From Pseudonocardia sp. T1-2H (GTDB lineage: Bacteria > Actinomycetota > Actinomycetes > Mycobacteriales > Pseudonocardiaceae): 64,000 nucleotides of DNA. A program made the translations under genes and the position numbers. Location: NCBI RefSeq assembly GCF_038039215.1, contig NZ_JBBPCL010000001.1, positions 4,898,001 to 4,962,000 on the forward strand, in the 5' to 3' direction. The notes under the pieces were generated by a model that saw only the letters and a list, made by a program, of their open reading frames with translations, searched no databases and was not told the origin of the DNA. This document shows, in pieces, positions 18,621 to 28,375 of this stretch. Every line of letters begins with the position of its first letter. The first letter of the stretch is position 1.

Positions 18621-20850
18621 CGAGGGCGGCCCGCGGCCGGACGGCGTTCAGGAACTGCAGGCTCGAGTAGCGCGACCCGTGGTGCGGGATCTTGAGGACG
18701 TCCGCCTGCAGCGGCGAGCCCGATGCGAGCAGGTCCGCCTGGGCGTCGAGCTCGACGTCGCCGGTCAGCAGCACGCTGCCCGCGGGCGTCCGTGCCCGCA
18801 GGACGACCGAGGTGTCGTTGACCTGCGTGCCGTCGTCCGGGTCGACCGAGGCCACCGGGCGCACGGGCGCCAGGACGTCGAGGACGAGGCCCGGCCAGGT
18901 CAGCCGCCGTCCGCGGTCGAGCTCGACGAGCGGCGCCCCGGCGGCCGCCGTCTCCCGCACCACCCGCTCGAACGCCCACCGGGGCTCGCGGGCCGGGCCG
19001 ACCGCCACACCGGAGACCGCGCGGCCGCGCAGCGCGCCGGTGAGCCCGCCGATATGGTCCGCATGCAGGTGGCTGAGCACGACCAGCGCCAGCCCACGGA
19101 CGCCGAGCCGGCTCAGGCAGCCGTCGATGAGGCCGTCGTCCGGCCCGGCGTCGACGAGCACGGCCCAGCCCGGCGTGCCGGTGGCGAGGACGAGCCCGTC
19201 GCCCTGCCCGACATCGCAGGCCACCACGGTCCAGCCGGACGGCGGCCAGCCCGGTTCGCGGACGCGGGTGGGGATCAGCACGAGCAGCAGCCCGACCAGG
19301 ATCGCCAGCAGCAGCGCGCGCCACCGCGGGGACCGGAAGAACACGAGCAGGACCAGCAGGATCCCGGCGAGCAGCGCGGCCCCGAGCACGCCGTCGGGCC
19401 ACGGGACGACACTGCCGGGCACCGCCGCGGCCCGGTCGGCGACGAGGATCAGCCAGCCCACGGCCGGCTTCGCCAGCCAGGCGCACGCCGTGGCGACCTC
19501 CGCGCTCAGCGGTGACAGCGTTGCCGCCAGGACCCCGAGCACCGTCGCCGGGGCAACCGCCGGCACCACCACCAGGTTCGCCAGGACGGTCACCAGGCTG
19601 ACCTGCCCGCTGAGACCCGCGATCAACGGCGCCGTCACGAGGCACGCGGCGGCCGGGACGGCCAGCGCCTCCGCGGCACCCTGCGGTACCCCGCGGCGCC
19701 GCAGCGCGCGGGCCCAGCCGGGCGCGATCAGCACCAGCGCCGCGGTGGCCGAGACGGACAGCGCGAACCCCACGTCGACGGCGAGCGCCGGATCGACCAG
19801 CAGCAGCACGAGTACCGCGACGGCCAGCGCCGGCACCGCCGAGCGGCCGCGGCCGAGCGCGAGGGCGAGCAGCGCCACGCCACCCATGACGGCCGCGCGG
19901 ACGACGCTCGGCGACGGCCGGGCCAGCACGACGAACGCGGCGATCGCGAGCCCGCTGAGCAGCGCGGCCAGCCGGGGATCGGCCTTGGCGCGGCGCAGCA
20001 GGAACAGGACGGCCCCGCCCACGATCGCGAGGTTCGCCCCGGACACCGCCGTCAGGTGGGTGAGGCCGGCGGCCCTGAAGTCCGTCTCGACCTCGGCCGT
20101 CTGGTTGCGGGTGTCGCCCACCGCGAGGCCGGGCAGCAGTCCCGCGGAGCCCTCCGGGAGGGCGCGCGCGGCCGCGTCCCGCAGGCCGTCCCGGAGCGTT
20201 CCGGCGGCGGTCTGCCAGCAGGGGGCCGGCCCCACCTCGGCGGCGGGGCCTCGGACCCGAAGGACCGCGATCGTGAGGTCCGAGCGCTGGGCCGGCACGA
20301 GCAGTCCCTCGGCGCGGACCTCCTGGCCCGGCAGCAGCTCCCGCCAGCCCTCGGCCGGGGCGATCAGCAGCACGTTCCCGCCGGACGTCCAGTTCCCGTC
20401 GCCGACGGAGACGGACACGAGCTCGGCCGCCACGAGAACCCGGTCCTCGCCCGCTGACGCGCCGTAGCCCGCGGTCGTGATCGCCCGCGGATCGTCGAGG
20501 AGGACGACGCGCATGGTCGCCGCGGACCCACGTTCGGCGGCCACCCGGAGCGGATGGCCCTGCACCTGGACCGCGTGGGTCGTGACCAGCACGCCGGCGG
20601 CGAGCGCGCAGCCAGCGGCCGCGATCAGCGCCGGCCCGGTGCGGCCGGCCCGGCGGCGCGTCCTCGCGAGGGCGCCGATCAGGCCGACGACGGCGAGCGC
20701 GGCGCCGGCGATCCCGCCGAGCGGGCCGGCGGTGATCCCGAACAGCATGACCGCCCAGGTCGCGAGCGCCGCAGGGACCAACCGCAGGTCCGGCCGGGCG
20801 CGCGGCTCCTCGTCCTGATCGTCGGCCGGCCGGGTGATGCTGGGGCTCAC
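18476..20850 (-). CDS. comEC: Competence protein ComEC/Rec2, DNA uptake channel; natural stop probably lost by a one-base error
   Basis: The protein has an N-terminal membrane region, a ComEC channel domain (GLTHLTAVSGANLAIVGG) and a C-terminal metallo-beta-lactamase domain with LSHLHADHIGG. It forms the inner-membrane channel for single-stranded DNA in competent bacteria. Start GTG 20850 overlaps the comEA stop (GTGA). As given, the frame continues to 18337 with an Arg/Gly/Pro-rich tail read from the thrC-end repeat. If the C4 run at 18482-18485 had five bases the protein would end in DPDTHRGT at 18476, about 791 residues, which I think is the true end. The actinobacterial role is unproven. 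Confidence 0.9.
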
Positions 20851-21878
20851 ACCGTCACCAGGTCCTTGAGCTGGGAGAACCGCCGCTCGCCGATCCCCTC
20901 GACCTCGCGGAGCTGGTCCACCCGGGAGAACTTTCCGCTGCGGGTGCGCCAGTCCAGGATGCGCTGTGCGGTGACCGGCCCGACTCCGGGCAGGCCGTCG
21001 AGCTGTTCCAGGGTGGCCTTGTTCAGGTCGACCTTCCCGCCCGACGCCGGGGCGGCGGCGTCCCCGGAGGCGGCAGGACCGGCGGGAGCGGCGTCGACCG
21101 CGGCCGGGACGCCGATCGACACCTGTTCACCGTCGGCGACCCGCCGGGCGAGGTTGACCGTGGCCAGGTCCGTGCCGGGGAGCGCACCGCCCGCGGCGTG
21201 GAGGACGTCCGCGACCCGGGAGCCGTCCGGGACGCGGACGAGGCCGGGCCGCCGGACCCGTCCCGCGACGCTGACGACCAGCTCGGCGGCCGGCGCCGCC
21301 GGGGTGGTGGCGGTCGCGGCGGCCAGGGGCGGCTGCGCCGAGGGCGGCGCGGACGGCACCGCGGTGTCGATCCCCACCGCCGGCAGCCCCCCGACCGGCT
21401 CCGCCTGCGGCCGCCCGCTCCACACACCGACCGCGGCGAGCACGGCCGCCACCGCCGCGACCAGCACGAGCGCGACGGCGCCGGGCCGTCCGGGGTCGAG
21501 GCGGGCACCGCGCCAGGCCTCGGGGACCCAGCGGCGGGCGAGCATCCCGAGCCGACCGGGCCAGGGCTGGGCGGGAACGGGCTGCGGCGTGTGCTCCTCC
21601 CGCTCCGGCCACGCCGCGTCCTCCCGCCCGTCCCACCTCGGCTCGACGACGGGCACCGACCTCGGCACGGGCAGCGGCAGCGGGATCGGCACCGTCGGCG
21701 GGTCCCCGGGACCTGGCGGGGCGGCCGCCACCCGCCCGGACCCCACCGCCGGGGACCCCGGCCCGGGAGCGTCGGGACCGGGGGTGTCGGCGGGGTCCGG
21801 GTAGGGGCGGCCCAGCGGCGTTCCCAGCACCGCGGCGAGCCGGGTGCCGGGATCGGGAGGAGCTGCGCGCCGGGCCAC
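20847..21878 (-). CDS. comEA: ComEA-like DNA-binding helix-hairpin-helix protein
   Basis: 343 residues. A Pro-rich cytoplasmic N-terminus (1-135) leads to one membrane helix (GAVALVLVAAVAAVLAAVGVW, about 140-160). An SLBB domain follows (VSVAGRVRRPGLVRVPDGS), then tandem helix-hairpin-helix motifs at the C-terminus (LNKATLEQLDGLPGVGP and REVEGIGERRFSQL). ComEA binds incoming double-stranded DNA outside the membrane and hands it to ComEC, encoded next with overlapping start/stop codons. Start GTG 21878. The long N-terminus is usual for actinobacteria. Confidence 0.92.
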   Translation of the reverse strand: MARRAAPPDPGTRLAAVLGTPLGRPYPDPADTPGPDAPGPGSPAVGSGRVAAAPPGPGDPPTVPIPLPLPVPRSVPVVEPRWDGREDAAWPEREEHTPQPVPAQPWPGRLGMLARRWVPEAWRGARLDPGRPGAVALVLVAAVAAVLAAVGVWSGRPQAEPVGGLPAVGIDTAVPSAPPSAQPPLAAATATTPAAPAAELVVSVAGRVRRPGLVRVPDGSRVADVLHAAGGALPGTDLATVNLARRVADGEQVSIGVPAAVDAAPAGPAASGDAAAPASGGKVDLNKATLEQLDGLPGVGPVTAQRILDWRTRSGKFSRVDQLREVEGIGERRFSQLKDLVTV

Positions 21879-22021
21879 ACCGAGGACGCTAGGTCCGCGC
21901 GGGCCCGGTTCCGGGACGAGTCGTCACGCTGTGGATGGCCGGAGCGGGGTGGGGACAACCCACCCGCGACGAGCCCGGATCCGGCAGAACCGTCGGTGCC
22001 GTGTGGCAGGCTGCGCGGGTC

Positions 22022-22876
22022 CTACCCGCGCGGCACCACGACCACCCCGAGCGCGCCGTTCCCCACGTGCGCCCCGAGCACCGCACCGACCTCGGAGACG
22101 AGCAGCCGCGACGCGCTCGGCAACCGCTCCCGCAGCCGGTCCGCCAGCTCCTCGGCCCGATGGGCCGCCCCGAGGTGGTGCACGGCGAGGTCCGCGCCCT
22201 CCCCTGCCGCCTTCACCGCGAGCTCGACGAGCCGCTGCGTGGCCCGGGCCGCGGTCCGCACCTTCTCCAGCGGCCGGATCCGCCCCTCCGCCAGGTGCAG
22301 GATCGGCTTGACGGACAGCGCGGTGCCCAGGAAGGCCGTGGCCGCACCGATCCGGCCGCCCCGGCGGAGCCGGTCCAGGTCGTCGACGCAGAAGAAGACG
22401 CGGCAGCGGGCGGCGACCGCGGTGGCGGCCTCCTCCACCGCGGCTCCGGCGCACCCGGACTCCGCGGCGCGGACGGCCGCGAGCACCGCGTACCCGAGGC
22501 CCATCGCGACCGCACGCGAGTCCACGACCCGGACCCGTCCCGGCCCGACCTCCTCCGCGGCGAGCCGGGCGGCGTCCCAGGTGCCGGACAGCTCCCGGGA
22601 GAGGTGCACGGACACCACGGACGGCGCGCCGTCCGCGAGCAGCGCGCGGTACACCTCGGCGAACGCGGCGGGCGTCGGCCGGGAGGTCTGGACGTCCAGG
22701 CTCCGGTCCGCGAGGGCCGCGCTCAGGTCTCCCGGGCCGATGTCGATGCCGTCGCGACCGGTCCGTTCCCCCATCCGGACCTCGAGCGGCACGATCGTGA
22801 TGGCGCTGCGGGCGGCGACCCCCGACGGGAGGTCCGTCGTCGAGTCGGTCACGACGGCGACGGGCGAGGGGGGCAT
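22022..22876 (-). CDS. DegV-family fatty-acid-binding protein
   Basis: 284 residues from ATG 22876. The opening VAVVTDSTTDLPSGVAA and the SRELSGTWDAARLAAEEV segment are the two conserved blocks that hold the fatty acyl carboxylate in DegV/FakB proteins. These proteins present fatty acids to acyl kinases or carriers. It directly follows octT with an 11-base gap, as in mycobacteria (Rv2417c-Rv2418c), suggesting lipid or acyl handling in the same pathway. The frame stays open far upstream only because it coincides with the frame of gpgP. Confidence 0.93.
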   Translation of the reverse strand: MPPSPVAVVTDSTTDLPSGVAARSAITIVPLEVRMGERTGRDGIDIGPGDLSAALADRSLDVQTSRPTPAAFAEVYRALLADGAPSVVSVHLSRELSGTWDAARLAAEEVGPGRVRVVDSRAVAMGLGYAVLAAVRAAESGCAGAAVEEAATAVAARCRVFFCVDDLDRLRRGGRIGAATAFLGTALSVKPILHLAEGRIRPLEKVRTAARATQRLVELAVKAAGEGADLAVHHLGAAHRAEELADRLRERLPSASRLLVSEVGAVLGAHVGNGALGVVVVPRG

Positions 22877-22887
22877 GACAGCCGACC

Positions 22888-23646
22888 CTAGCGGCCGGGC
22901 CGGGCGGGCAGCTCGCGCGCCAGGATCGACCCGAGCGCCTCGCCGACCCTCCGGTGCCCCTCCCATCCCCAGTGCATGCCGTCCGGGTTGCCGTGCCCGC
23001 CGAGCACGTGCGCCGCGACCAGCGTCGGGACGTCCAGGATCCGCGCCCCGACGTCCGCTGCCCAGTCCCGGGTGGCCCGCTCGGCGGGGACCCGCCCGGG
23101 GTGCGCGTGGCCGTAGACCGCGGCGCGGTGCACGGACGGCAGGGCCGCGACGACCGGGATCCCGGGGCGCAGCGCGAGCACCGCGTCGCGGCATCGTTGC
23201 AGGTAGGAGACGGTGAGCCGCGGTGGGAGCGCCACCGGGCCGCCGCCCGGGAGACGGGCGAACGCCCGCGAGAGGCCGGGCTGCGCGCGCAGGTAGCCGT
23301 CGCGCAGCACCCGTCGCGCGCGGGCGGGGCGGACCGCCGGGATCAGCTCGCGTAGTGCCGTCGGCAGCGGTGACGGGAGCGTGTCCATCCCGCCCGTGCC
23401 GAGCACCAGCGCGTCGATCCTCGGCATGAGGGCCCACACCCGCGGGTCGTGGGTGAGCGCGTGCCAGGCATGCCGGGCCGTCCAGCCGATCCCGGCGACG
23501 ATCTCGGCGTGCCCACCCAGCGCGGCGGCGGCGATGTTGGGCCAGAGGCGCGGATCGTCCGACGGCTCGGCCCGCTCGGGTCCGTGGAAGGTCAGCGAGT
23601 CCCCGAGGACGAGGAGCGTGGGACGGCCCGAGAAGCCAGCTGACAC
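22888..23646 (-). CDS. octT: Diglucosylglycerate octanoyltransferase (SGNH fold)
   Basis: 252 residues, with GDSL block LLVLGDSLTFHGP (Ser17) and the C-terminal Asp-His block NPDGMHWGWEGH. In mycobacteria the homologue at this exact position (between gpgP and degV) octanoylates diglucosylglycerate, an early step toward methylglucose lipopolysaccharides that regulate fatty-acid synthesis. I assign the name from sequence plus this gene order. Start GTG 23646 overlaps the 3' end of gpgP. Cytoplasmic, no signal peptide. Confidence 0.85.
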   Translation of the reverse strand: MSAGFSGRPTLLVLGDSLTFHGPERAEPSDDPRLWPNIAAAALGGHAEIVAGIGWTARHAWHALTHDPRVWALMPRIDALVLGTGGMDTLPSPLPTALRELIPAVRPARARRVLRDGYLRAQPGLSRAFARLPGGGPVALPPRLTVSYLQRCRDAVLALRPGIPVVAALPSVHRAAVYGHAHPGRVPAERATRDWAADVGARILDVPTLVAAHVLGGHGNPDGMHWGWEGHRRVGEALGSILARELPARPGR

Positions 23647-24259
23647 CGATGTTGTACCCGGACAGCCGCCAGCGCGGGTGGTCCGCGCGCCTCGCGACGA
23701 CCGCCCACTTGCAGTTGCCCATCCCGCCGATGATCGGCCACGTGGACTCGGGAAGGTCCAGCAGCCCGCACACCATCCCGGCGATCATCCCGCCGTGCGC
23801 CACGAGGAGCAGCGACTGCTCGCCGACCTCGTCCGCGTACTCCTCGTCGATCTCCTCGACGACGGGCAGCGAGCGCCGCACGACGTCGACGCGGGACTCG
23901 CCGCCGGGCGGGGTCCAGCGCGGGTCCCCGCGCCACTCGGTGATCGCGCCCGGGTAGTCGACCTCGACCTCGCCGACGCTGCGGCCCTGCCACTCCCCGA
24001 GGTGCGTCTCGCGGAGCCGCTGGTCCAGCTTGACCGCCAGTCCGGAGGCGGCGGACACCTCCTCGGCGGTGTCCACCGCCCGGGTCAGGTCCGAGCTGAT
24101 CATGCGGTCCAGGGACATCCGCGCGATGACCGGGGCCGCGCGGCGCGCCTGCTCGCGCCCCTCCTCGGTGAGGTGGGAGTCCAGGTGGCCCTGCATGCGT
24201 CCGGCCACGTTGTAGTCCGTCTGCCCGTGCCGGAGCAGGACGACCCGGCGGAGGCTCAC
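23592..24259 (-). CDS. gpgP: Glucosyl-3-phosphoglycerate phosphatase; 3' end uncertain
   Basis: Histidine-phosphatase fold: catalytic LLRHGQTDYN (His11), SSDLTRAVDTA, RETHLGEWQG and LLVAHGGMIAG. It removes the phosphate from glucosyl-3-phosphoglycerate, giving the glucosylglycerate that OctT's pathway uses. Start GTG 24259 overlaps the rsfS stop (GTGA). Homology runs to WRLSGYNIG (about 23650), but the frame has no stop there and stays open through octT and degV. A one-base shift near 23640 would end the protein at 23592 with about 222 residues, close to the roughly 223 of the mycobacterial enzyme. I used that end. Confidence 0.8.
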
Positions 24260-24663
24260 GGAGCCGTGACGGTGTCGTCGGGATCCGCCTCGACCCGGGC
24301 CTCCGGGAAGTCGATCCGCGGGCAGTCCTTCCACAGCCGGTCGAGACCGTAGGTGCTCCGCTCCTCGTTGTGCTGCACGTGCACCACGATGTCGGTGAAG
24401 TCCAGCAGGACCCAGCGGCCCTCGCGCGCACCCTCGCGGCGGGTGGGCTTCACCCCGTTCTGGCGCAGCTTCTCCTCGACCTCGTCGACGATGGCCTGCA
24501 CCTGGCGCTCGTTGGGCGCCGACGCGATGACGAAGCAGTCCGTGATGACGAGCTGGTCGGACACGTCCAGCACGGTGATGTCCTGGGCCAGCTTGTCGGC
24601 GGCGGCCGCCACGGCCACCCGGGCCATCTCGAGTGCCTCTTCTGTTGCCGCCACTGCGGTCAC
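24256..24663 (-). CDS. rsfS: Ribosomal silencing factor RsfS
   Basis: 135 residues with the RsfS core: ADKLAQDITVLDVSDQLVITDCFVIA and GREGRWVLLDFTDIVVHVQ-type blocks, ending LWKDCPRID. It binds L14 on the 50S subunit and blocks 30S joining under starvation. Start GTG 24663. It overlaps gpgP downstream and follows nadD by 123 bases, the conserved nadD-rsfS pairing. Confidence 0.95.
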   Translation of the reverse strand: MTAVAATEEALEMARVAVAAAADKLAQDITVLDVSDQLVITDCFVIASAPNERQVQAIVDEVEEKLRQNGVKPTRREGAREGRWVLLDFTDIVVHVQHNEERSTYGLDRLWKDCPRIDFPEARVEADPDDTVTAP

Positions 24664-24786
24664 GACTCCCTCTGTGCTCAGCTGCTCTCCGGCCCACCCG
24701 ATGAGAGGATGCAGCCGGGTCCAGTGTGGCAGCCGCGCCCGGCCGCTCCCGAGGCGCGGGGGTCGGCGGGCACGGGCAGGACGGAC

Positions 24787-25401
24787 CTAGGCGGGATGCG
24801 AGACGCCGACCGGCTGATCGGCGGCGTAGAGCCCCGTCTTCGAGATGTACTGGACGACGCCGTCCGGCACCAGGTACCAGACCGGGCGCCCCTCGGCGAC
24901 GCGGTTCCGGCAGTCCGTGGACGAGATCGCCATCGCCGGTACCTCGACCAGCGTCACGGAGCCCTCCGGCAGGTGCTCGTCGCCCAGGTCGTAGCCGGGA
25001 CGGGTCACGCCGACGAAGTGCGCGAGCTCGAACAGCTCGTCGACCTTGCGCCAGGACAGGATCTGGGAGAGCGCGTCCGCGCCGGTGATGAAGAACAGCT
25101 CGGCGTCGGGCATCGTGGCGGCGAGGTCCCTCAGGGTGTCCGCGGTGTACGTCGGTCCTCCTCGGTCGATGTCCACCCGGCTGGTGCTGAACCGCGGGTT
25201 CGACGCCGTCGCGATGACCGTCATCAGGTACCGGTCCTCGGCGGGGCTGACGGACTTGGCCGACTTCTGCCACGGCTGCCCGGTCGGGACGAACAGCACC
25301 TCGTCGAGGTCGAACCGGTCGGCGACCTCGCTGGCGGCGACGAGGTGCCCGTGGTGCACGGGGTCGAACGTGCCGCCCATGACGCCGATCTTGCGCTGCA
25401 T
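24787..25401 (-). CDS. nadD: Nicotinate-nucleotide adenylyltransferase
   Basis: 204 residues. It makes nicotinic acid adenine dinucleotide from the mononucleotide and ATP in NAD synthesis. The nucleotidyltransferase signature [11 protein letters not shown] is at residues 9-19 and the C-terminal [10 protein letters not shown] block binds ATP. Start ATG 25401. It heads the nadD-rsfS-gpgP-octT-degV operon. Confidence 0.95.
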   Translation of the reverse strand: MQRKIGVMGGTFDPVHHGHLVAASEVADRFDLDEVLFVPTGQPWQKSAKSVSPAEDRYLMTVIATASNPRFSTSRVDIDRGGPTYTADTLRDLAATMPDAELFFITGADALSQILSWRKVDELFELAHFVGVTRPGYDLGDEHLPEGSVTLVEVPAMAISSTDCRNRVAEGRPVWYLVPDGVVQYISKTGLYAADQPVGVSHPA

Positions 25402-25596
25402 CGACGCAGACTATGCGCCCGCGGGCGTTGCGTCCTCACCCGTTCGGCCACGTCCCGGCCGTCCGGCGCGTTCGGTCACGCGGATGTGCCGGAGGGAACC
25501 GCCGGGGCACCAGGTACCCAGACCCCTCCGCCACGACGATCGACGGCCGGCCCGGCCGGACGGGTCACCGGGAGGCGGGCTCGGGGGCCGGCGGAC

Positions 25597-26216
25597 TCAG
25601 GGGACCGGATACGCGTGGCGGAACTGGATGCTGATCCGGGCCCCGGCCGCCCGCACCTTCGGCACCGAGTGCTGCCACGTGCGCTGACACGACCCGCCCA
25701 TCACGAGCAGGTCCCCGGGCCCGGGCAGGAACCCGACCGACGTTCCGCCACCCGTCGGCCGGAGCCGGAAGGGCCGCATCTCGCCGAGCGACACCAGCGC
25801 CACCGTCGCCGTCGGGAGCTCGCGGGCCACCCGGTCCCCGTGCCAGGCCACGCTGTCCGCGCCGTCCCGGTAGAGGTTGGCGCCGACCTGGGTGAACTCC
25901 TCGCCGTAGCGGCCGGACAGGACGTCCGCCATCTCCCCCAGGATCGGCTCGGGGAGCCCGTCCGCCCGGCTCCACCGGTGGGTCAGCCGCGGCTCGGGCA
26001 GCGTGCACTCGTACATCCGGACCTCGCGGCTGCGCCACGGCGTTCCGGTGAGCAGCCGTTCGAACAGCTCGCCCGCACCGCGGAGCCACCCCGGTACGAC
26101 GTCGACCCAGGCGCCGTCGCCGAGCTCGTGCCGCCGGAGCCCGTGGAACCCGGGGTCGAGCTGGGGGCGCCGGGAGTCTCCAGGAGAGACGGCTGCCACA
26201 TCAGATCGACCAGCAT
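25597..26216 (-). pseudogene. AlkB-like 2-oxoglutarate/Fe(II) dioxygenase, frame broken at 26163-26167
   Basis: The start (MLVDLMWQPSLLE from ATG 26216, or ATG 26201) and the body (PQLDPGFHGLRRHELGDGAWVDVVPG onward) are in different frames. They join as ...PGAPQLDPGF... if the G5 run at 26163-26167 had six bases, giving about 206 residues. Iron ligands WHGDRV and the later QHSV, and the 2-oxoglutarate Arg in ARISIQFRH, are intact. The family removes alkyl groups from DNA or RNA bases. I favour sequence error. The gene is divergent from a 39-residue membrane protein. Confidence 0.82.
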
Positions 26217-26305
26217 GCCCTCGAACGTACACGGGATCGAACATCAGTTCGAGACAGTAGCCTGACAGTCCTCGACCTCGACCACGCACGGCCCCGGGAG
26301 CTGCG

Positions 26306-26425
26306 ATGACGATGATGGTGTGGATCGTGCTGGCGATCGTCGGCCTGGCCACGCTGGCCGCCGTCGTCAAGGGGCTGCAGGACCGGAGGAGGCCGCCGCA
26401 CCGGCCCGACGATCCCAATCTGTAG
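26306..26425 (+). CDS. 39-residue single-pass membrane protein
   Basis: ATG 26306 follows GGGAG (26296-26300) by five bases, and the frame ends at TAG 26423-26425. The first 21 residues form one hydrophobic helix (MVWIVLAIVGLATLAAVV). A short basic/Pro-rich tail follows (KGLQDRRRPPHRPDDPN). It would sit in the membrane with the tail inside. It lies between the AlkB-like gene and the MFS gene, 45 bases before the latter. Such tiny proteins are usually missed by gene finders; function unknown. Confidence 0.6.
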   Translation: MTMMVWIVLAIVGLATLAAVVKGLQDRRRPPHRPDDPNL

Positions 26426-26470
26426 GACGAAGTTCTCAGCATCCGATATCCATGCGTAGGGTGCCGGACC

Positions 26471-27679
26471 ATGACGACCCCGCCCGCGACCCGTGAGGAC
26501 CAGGTGCGATCCCGGCGGCGGTGGGTCGTCCTCGCGCTCGGCGTACTGGCCCAGTCCTCCGCCTGCTCGTTCGTCTACGGCATCCCGTTCCTGGTCCCGA
26601 CGCTGCGGGACACCCTGGGCCTGTCCCTCGCGGAGGCCGGCGTCTACGTCGCCGGGCCCACGGCAGGCCTGCTGCTGACCCTGATCCTGTGGGGCGCTGC
26701 CGCGGACCGCTGGGGCGAGCGGCGGGTCATCGCGTCCGGCCTCGGCATCCAGGCACTGGTCGTCGGGCTGGTCGCGTTCCTGCCACATCCCGGCACGGTC
26801 CCGCTGGTCGTTCTGCTGGCCCTGGGCGGCGCCGCAGCCGCGTCGGTGTTCGCGGCGAGCGGCCGGATGGTGATGGGCTGGTTCCCCCGGGACGAGCGCG
26901 GGGTGGCGATGGGGATCCGGCAGACCGCGCAGCCGCTGGGCGTCGGCGTCGCCGGGCTGACCCTGCCGAGCCTCGCCGCGCACGTCGGCGTGCTCCCGTC
27001 GCTCGCACTCCCGGCGGCGTTGTGCCTGCTCTCGGCGGTGCTCGTGGCCGCGTTCGCCCCTGACCCGGCCCGCCCGCCACGCGCCCCCGGGGAGGCCGGG
27101 CCAGGCTCTCCGTACGGCGCCCCGCTGCTGTGGCGGGTCCACGCGGCCAGCGCGCTGCTGGTCGTGCCGCAGTTCGCGATCGCGGCGTTCTCCACCGAGT
27201 ACCTGGTCCGCGAGCACGGCTGGGCGATCGCGACCGCCGGCGTGTTCGTGGCCGTCCTCCAGATCGCCGGCGCGGCGGGCCGGATCGGCGCCGGCTGGTG
27301 GTCGGACCGGGTCGGCTCCCGACTGCGGCCGATGCGGCAGCTGGCGGTCGGCGCGACGCTGGTCCTGCTGTCCTTCTCCCTCGGGGACCTGGTGGCGCCC
27401 TGGCTCGCGATCGCGTCGCTCGCGGTGGGCGCGGTGGTGAGCGTCGCGGACAACGGGCTGGCGTTCACGGCGGTGGCGGAGATCGCCGGCAGCTCCTGGT
27501 CCGGGCGAGCGCTGGGGATCCAGAACACCGGCCAGAACGTGGTGTCCTCGCTGGCGCCGATCGTGCTCGGCGCGATCATCGGCGGCTCCGGCTACGCCGC
27601 GGGGTTCGCCGCGGCGGCGCTCGCGCCGGTGCTCGCGATCGGCGTCACGCCGGTGCGGGACGAGCCCGCCCCCGACTGA
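26471..27679 (+). CDS. Major facilitator superfamily transporter
   Basis: 402 residues with about twelve hydrophobic segments in two six-helix halves. The loop 2-3 motif of the superfamily appears as GAAADRWGERRV (about residues 75-86), with a weaker copy in the second half (GWWSDRVGSRLRPM). FAASGRMVMGWFPRDERGVAMGIRQTAQPLG is typical of the nitrate/CynX-like branch. The substrate cannot be assigned. Start ATG 26471. It is convergent with the TetR gene 15 bases away. Confidence 0.85.
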   Translation: MTTPPATREDQVRSRRRWVVLALGVLAQSSACSFVYGIPFLVPTLRDTLGLSLAEAGVYVAGPTAGLLLTLILWGAAADRWGERRVIASGLGIQALVVGLVAFLPHPGTVPLVVLLALGGAAAASVFAASGRMVMGWFPRDERGVAMGIRQTAQPLGVGVAGLTLPSLAAHVGVLPSLALPAALCLLSAVLVAAFAPDPARPPRAPGEAGPGSPYGAPLLWRVHAASALLVVPQFAIAAFSTEYLVREHGWAIATAGVFVAVLQIAGAAGRIGAGWWSDRVGSRLRPMRQLAVGATLVLLSFSLGDLVAPWLAIASLAVGAVVSVADNGLAFTAVAEIAGSSWSGRALGIQNTGQNVVSSLAPIVLGAIIGGSGYAAGFAAAALAPVLAIGVTPVRDEPAPD

Positions 27680-27694
27680 TCGACGCGCCCCGGA

Positions 27695-28279
27695 TCAACC
27701 GACGCCCGCGTCGAGTGCCTCGGCGAGGAACCGCAGCTCACGGGTCATCTCGGCCTTCGCGGCGGACTCGTCGTCCGCGTGCCGGGCGACGGAGTGCCGG
27801 TAGCTCACGGCGGAGGCCAGCAGCAGCGCCACGGTCTCGACGCCCCTCGGGTCACCCTCCCGCGCCCCCAGGACGACGTCCCGGATCACCTCGACGAGCC
27901 GGGCGAAGCGGTCGTGCAGCGCGTCCCGGACGGCCGGGTGGGTGTCCGCCTCGCGCCACAGCAGGTGCGAGAGCGTGGCGGAGGCGCCCAGCATCCCGTC
28001 GAGCACCGTGACGAGCCGGCAGAGGCTCTCGGTGACATCCCCCGGGACGATCACCGCGTATCGGTCCACCCGCTCCTCCGGGAGCCGCTCGACCAGCGCG
28101 CTCAGCAGGTCCGGCTTGCGGGTGAAGTAGTAGTGCACGAGCCCCTTGGGGACTCCGGCGCGCTCGGCGATGCGGGAGGTGGGCGTCGCGTCGAAGCCGC
28201 GCTCGGCGAAGAGCTCCTCGGCCGCGGCGAGGATGCGCTCGCGCGCCGGGCCGCTGTCGGGGTCGAGGGGTCCGGTCAT
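27695..28279 (-). CDS. TetR-family transcriptional repressor
   Basis: 194 residues. The N-terminal HTH (about 14-60) reads ILAAAEELFAERGFDATPTSRIAERAGVPKGLVHYYFTRK in two parts, a canonical TetR DNA-binding domain. The helical C-terminal ligand domain is not diagnostic. The operator and target are unknown. The adjacent MFS gene is convergent rather than divergent, so control of it is not obvious. Confidence 0.9.
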   Translation of the reverse strand: MTGPLDPDSGPARERILAAAEELFAERGFDATPTSRIAERAGVPKGLVHYYFTRKPDLLSALVERLPEERVDRYAVIVPGDVTESLCRLVTVLDGMLGASATLSHLLWREADTHPAVRDALHDRFARLVEVIRDVVLGAREGDPRGVETVALLLASAVSYRHSVARHADDESAAKAEMTRELRFLAEALDAGVG

Positions 28280-28319
28280 CTCGGGTCCTTCACGGTGGGT
28301 CGGGATGCACGCACGCGGC

Positions 28320-28343
28320 GGCCGCGGCCAGGAGGCCGCGGCC
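28320..28343 (-). terminator. Stem-loop downstream of the SPW-repeat gene
   Basis: GGCCGCGGCC (28320-28329) and the identical, self-complementary GGCCGCGGCC (28334-28343) flank the tetraloop AGGA. On the minus strand it begins 32 bases after the SPW gene stop and precedes the TetR gene, so it probably ends the SPW transcript. Confidence 0.5.
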
Positions 28344-28375
28344 GTCGAACCGCTGGTGCAGCCTTGCGTACTGCG

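Noticed and set aside
22877..25273. Upstream extension of the degV frame to 25273
   Set aside because: It crosses gpgP, rsfS and nadD; the true degV start is ATG 22876. The only real gene sharing the frame upstream is gpgP.
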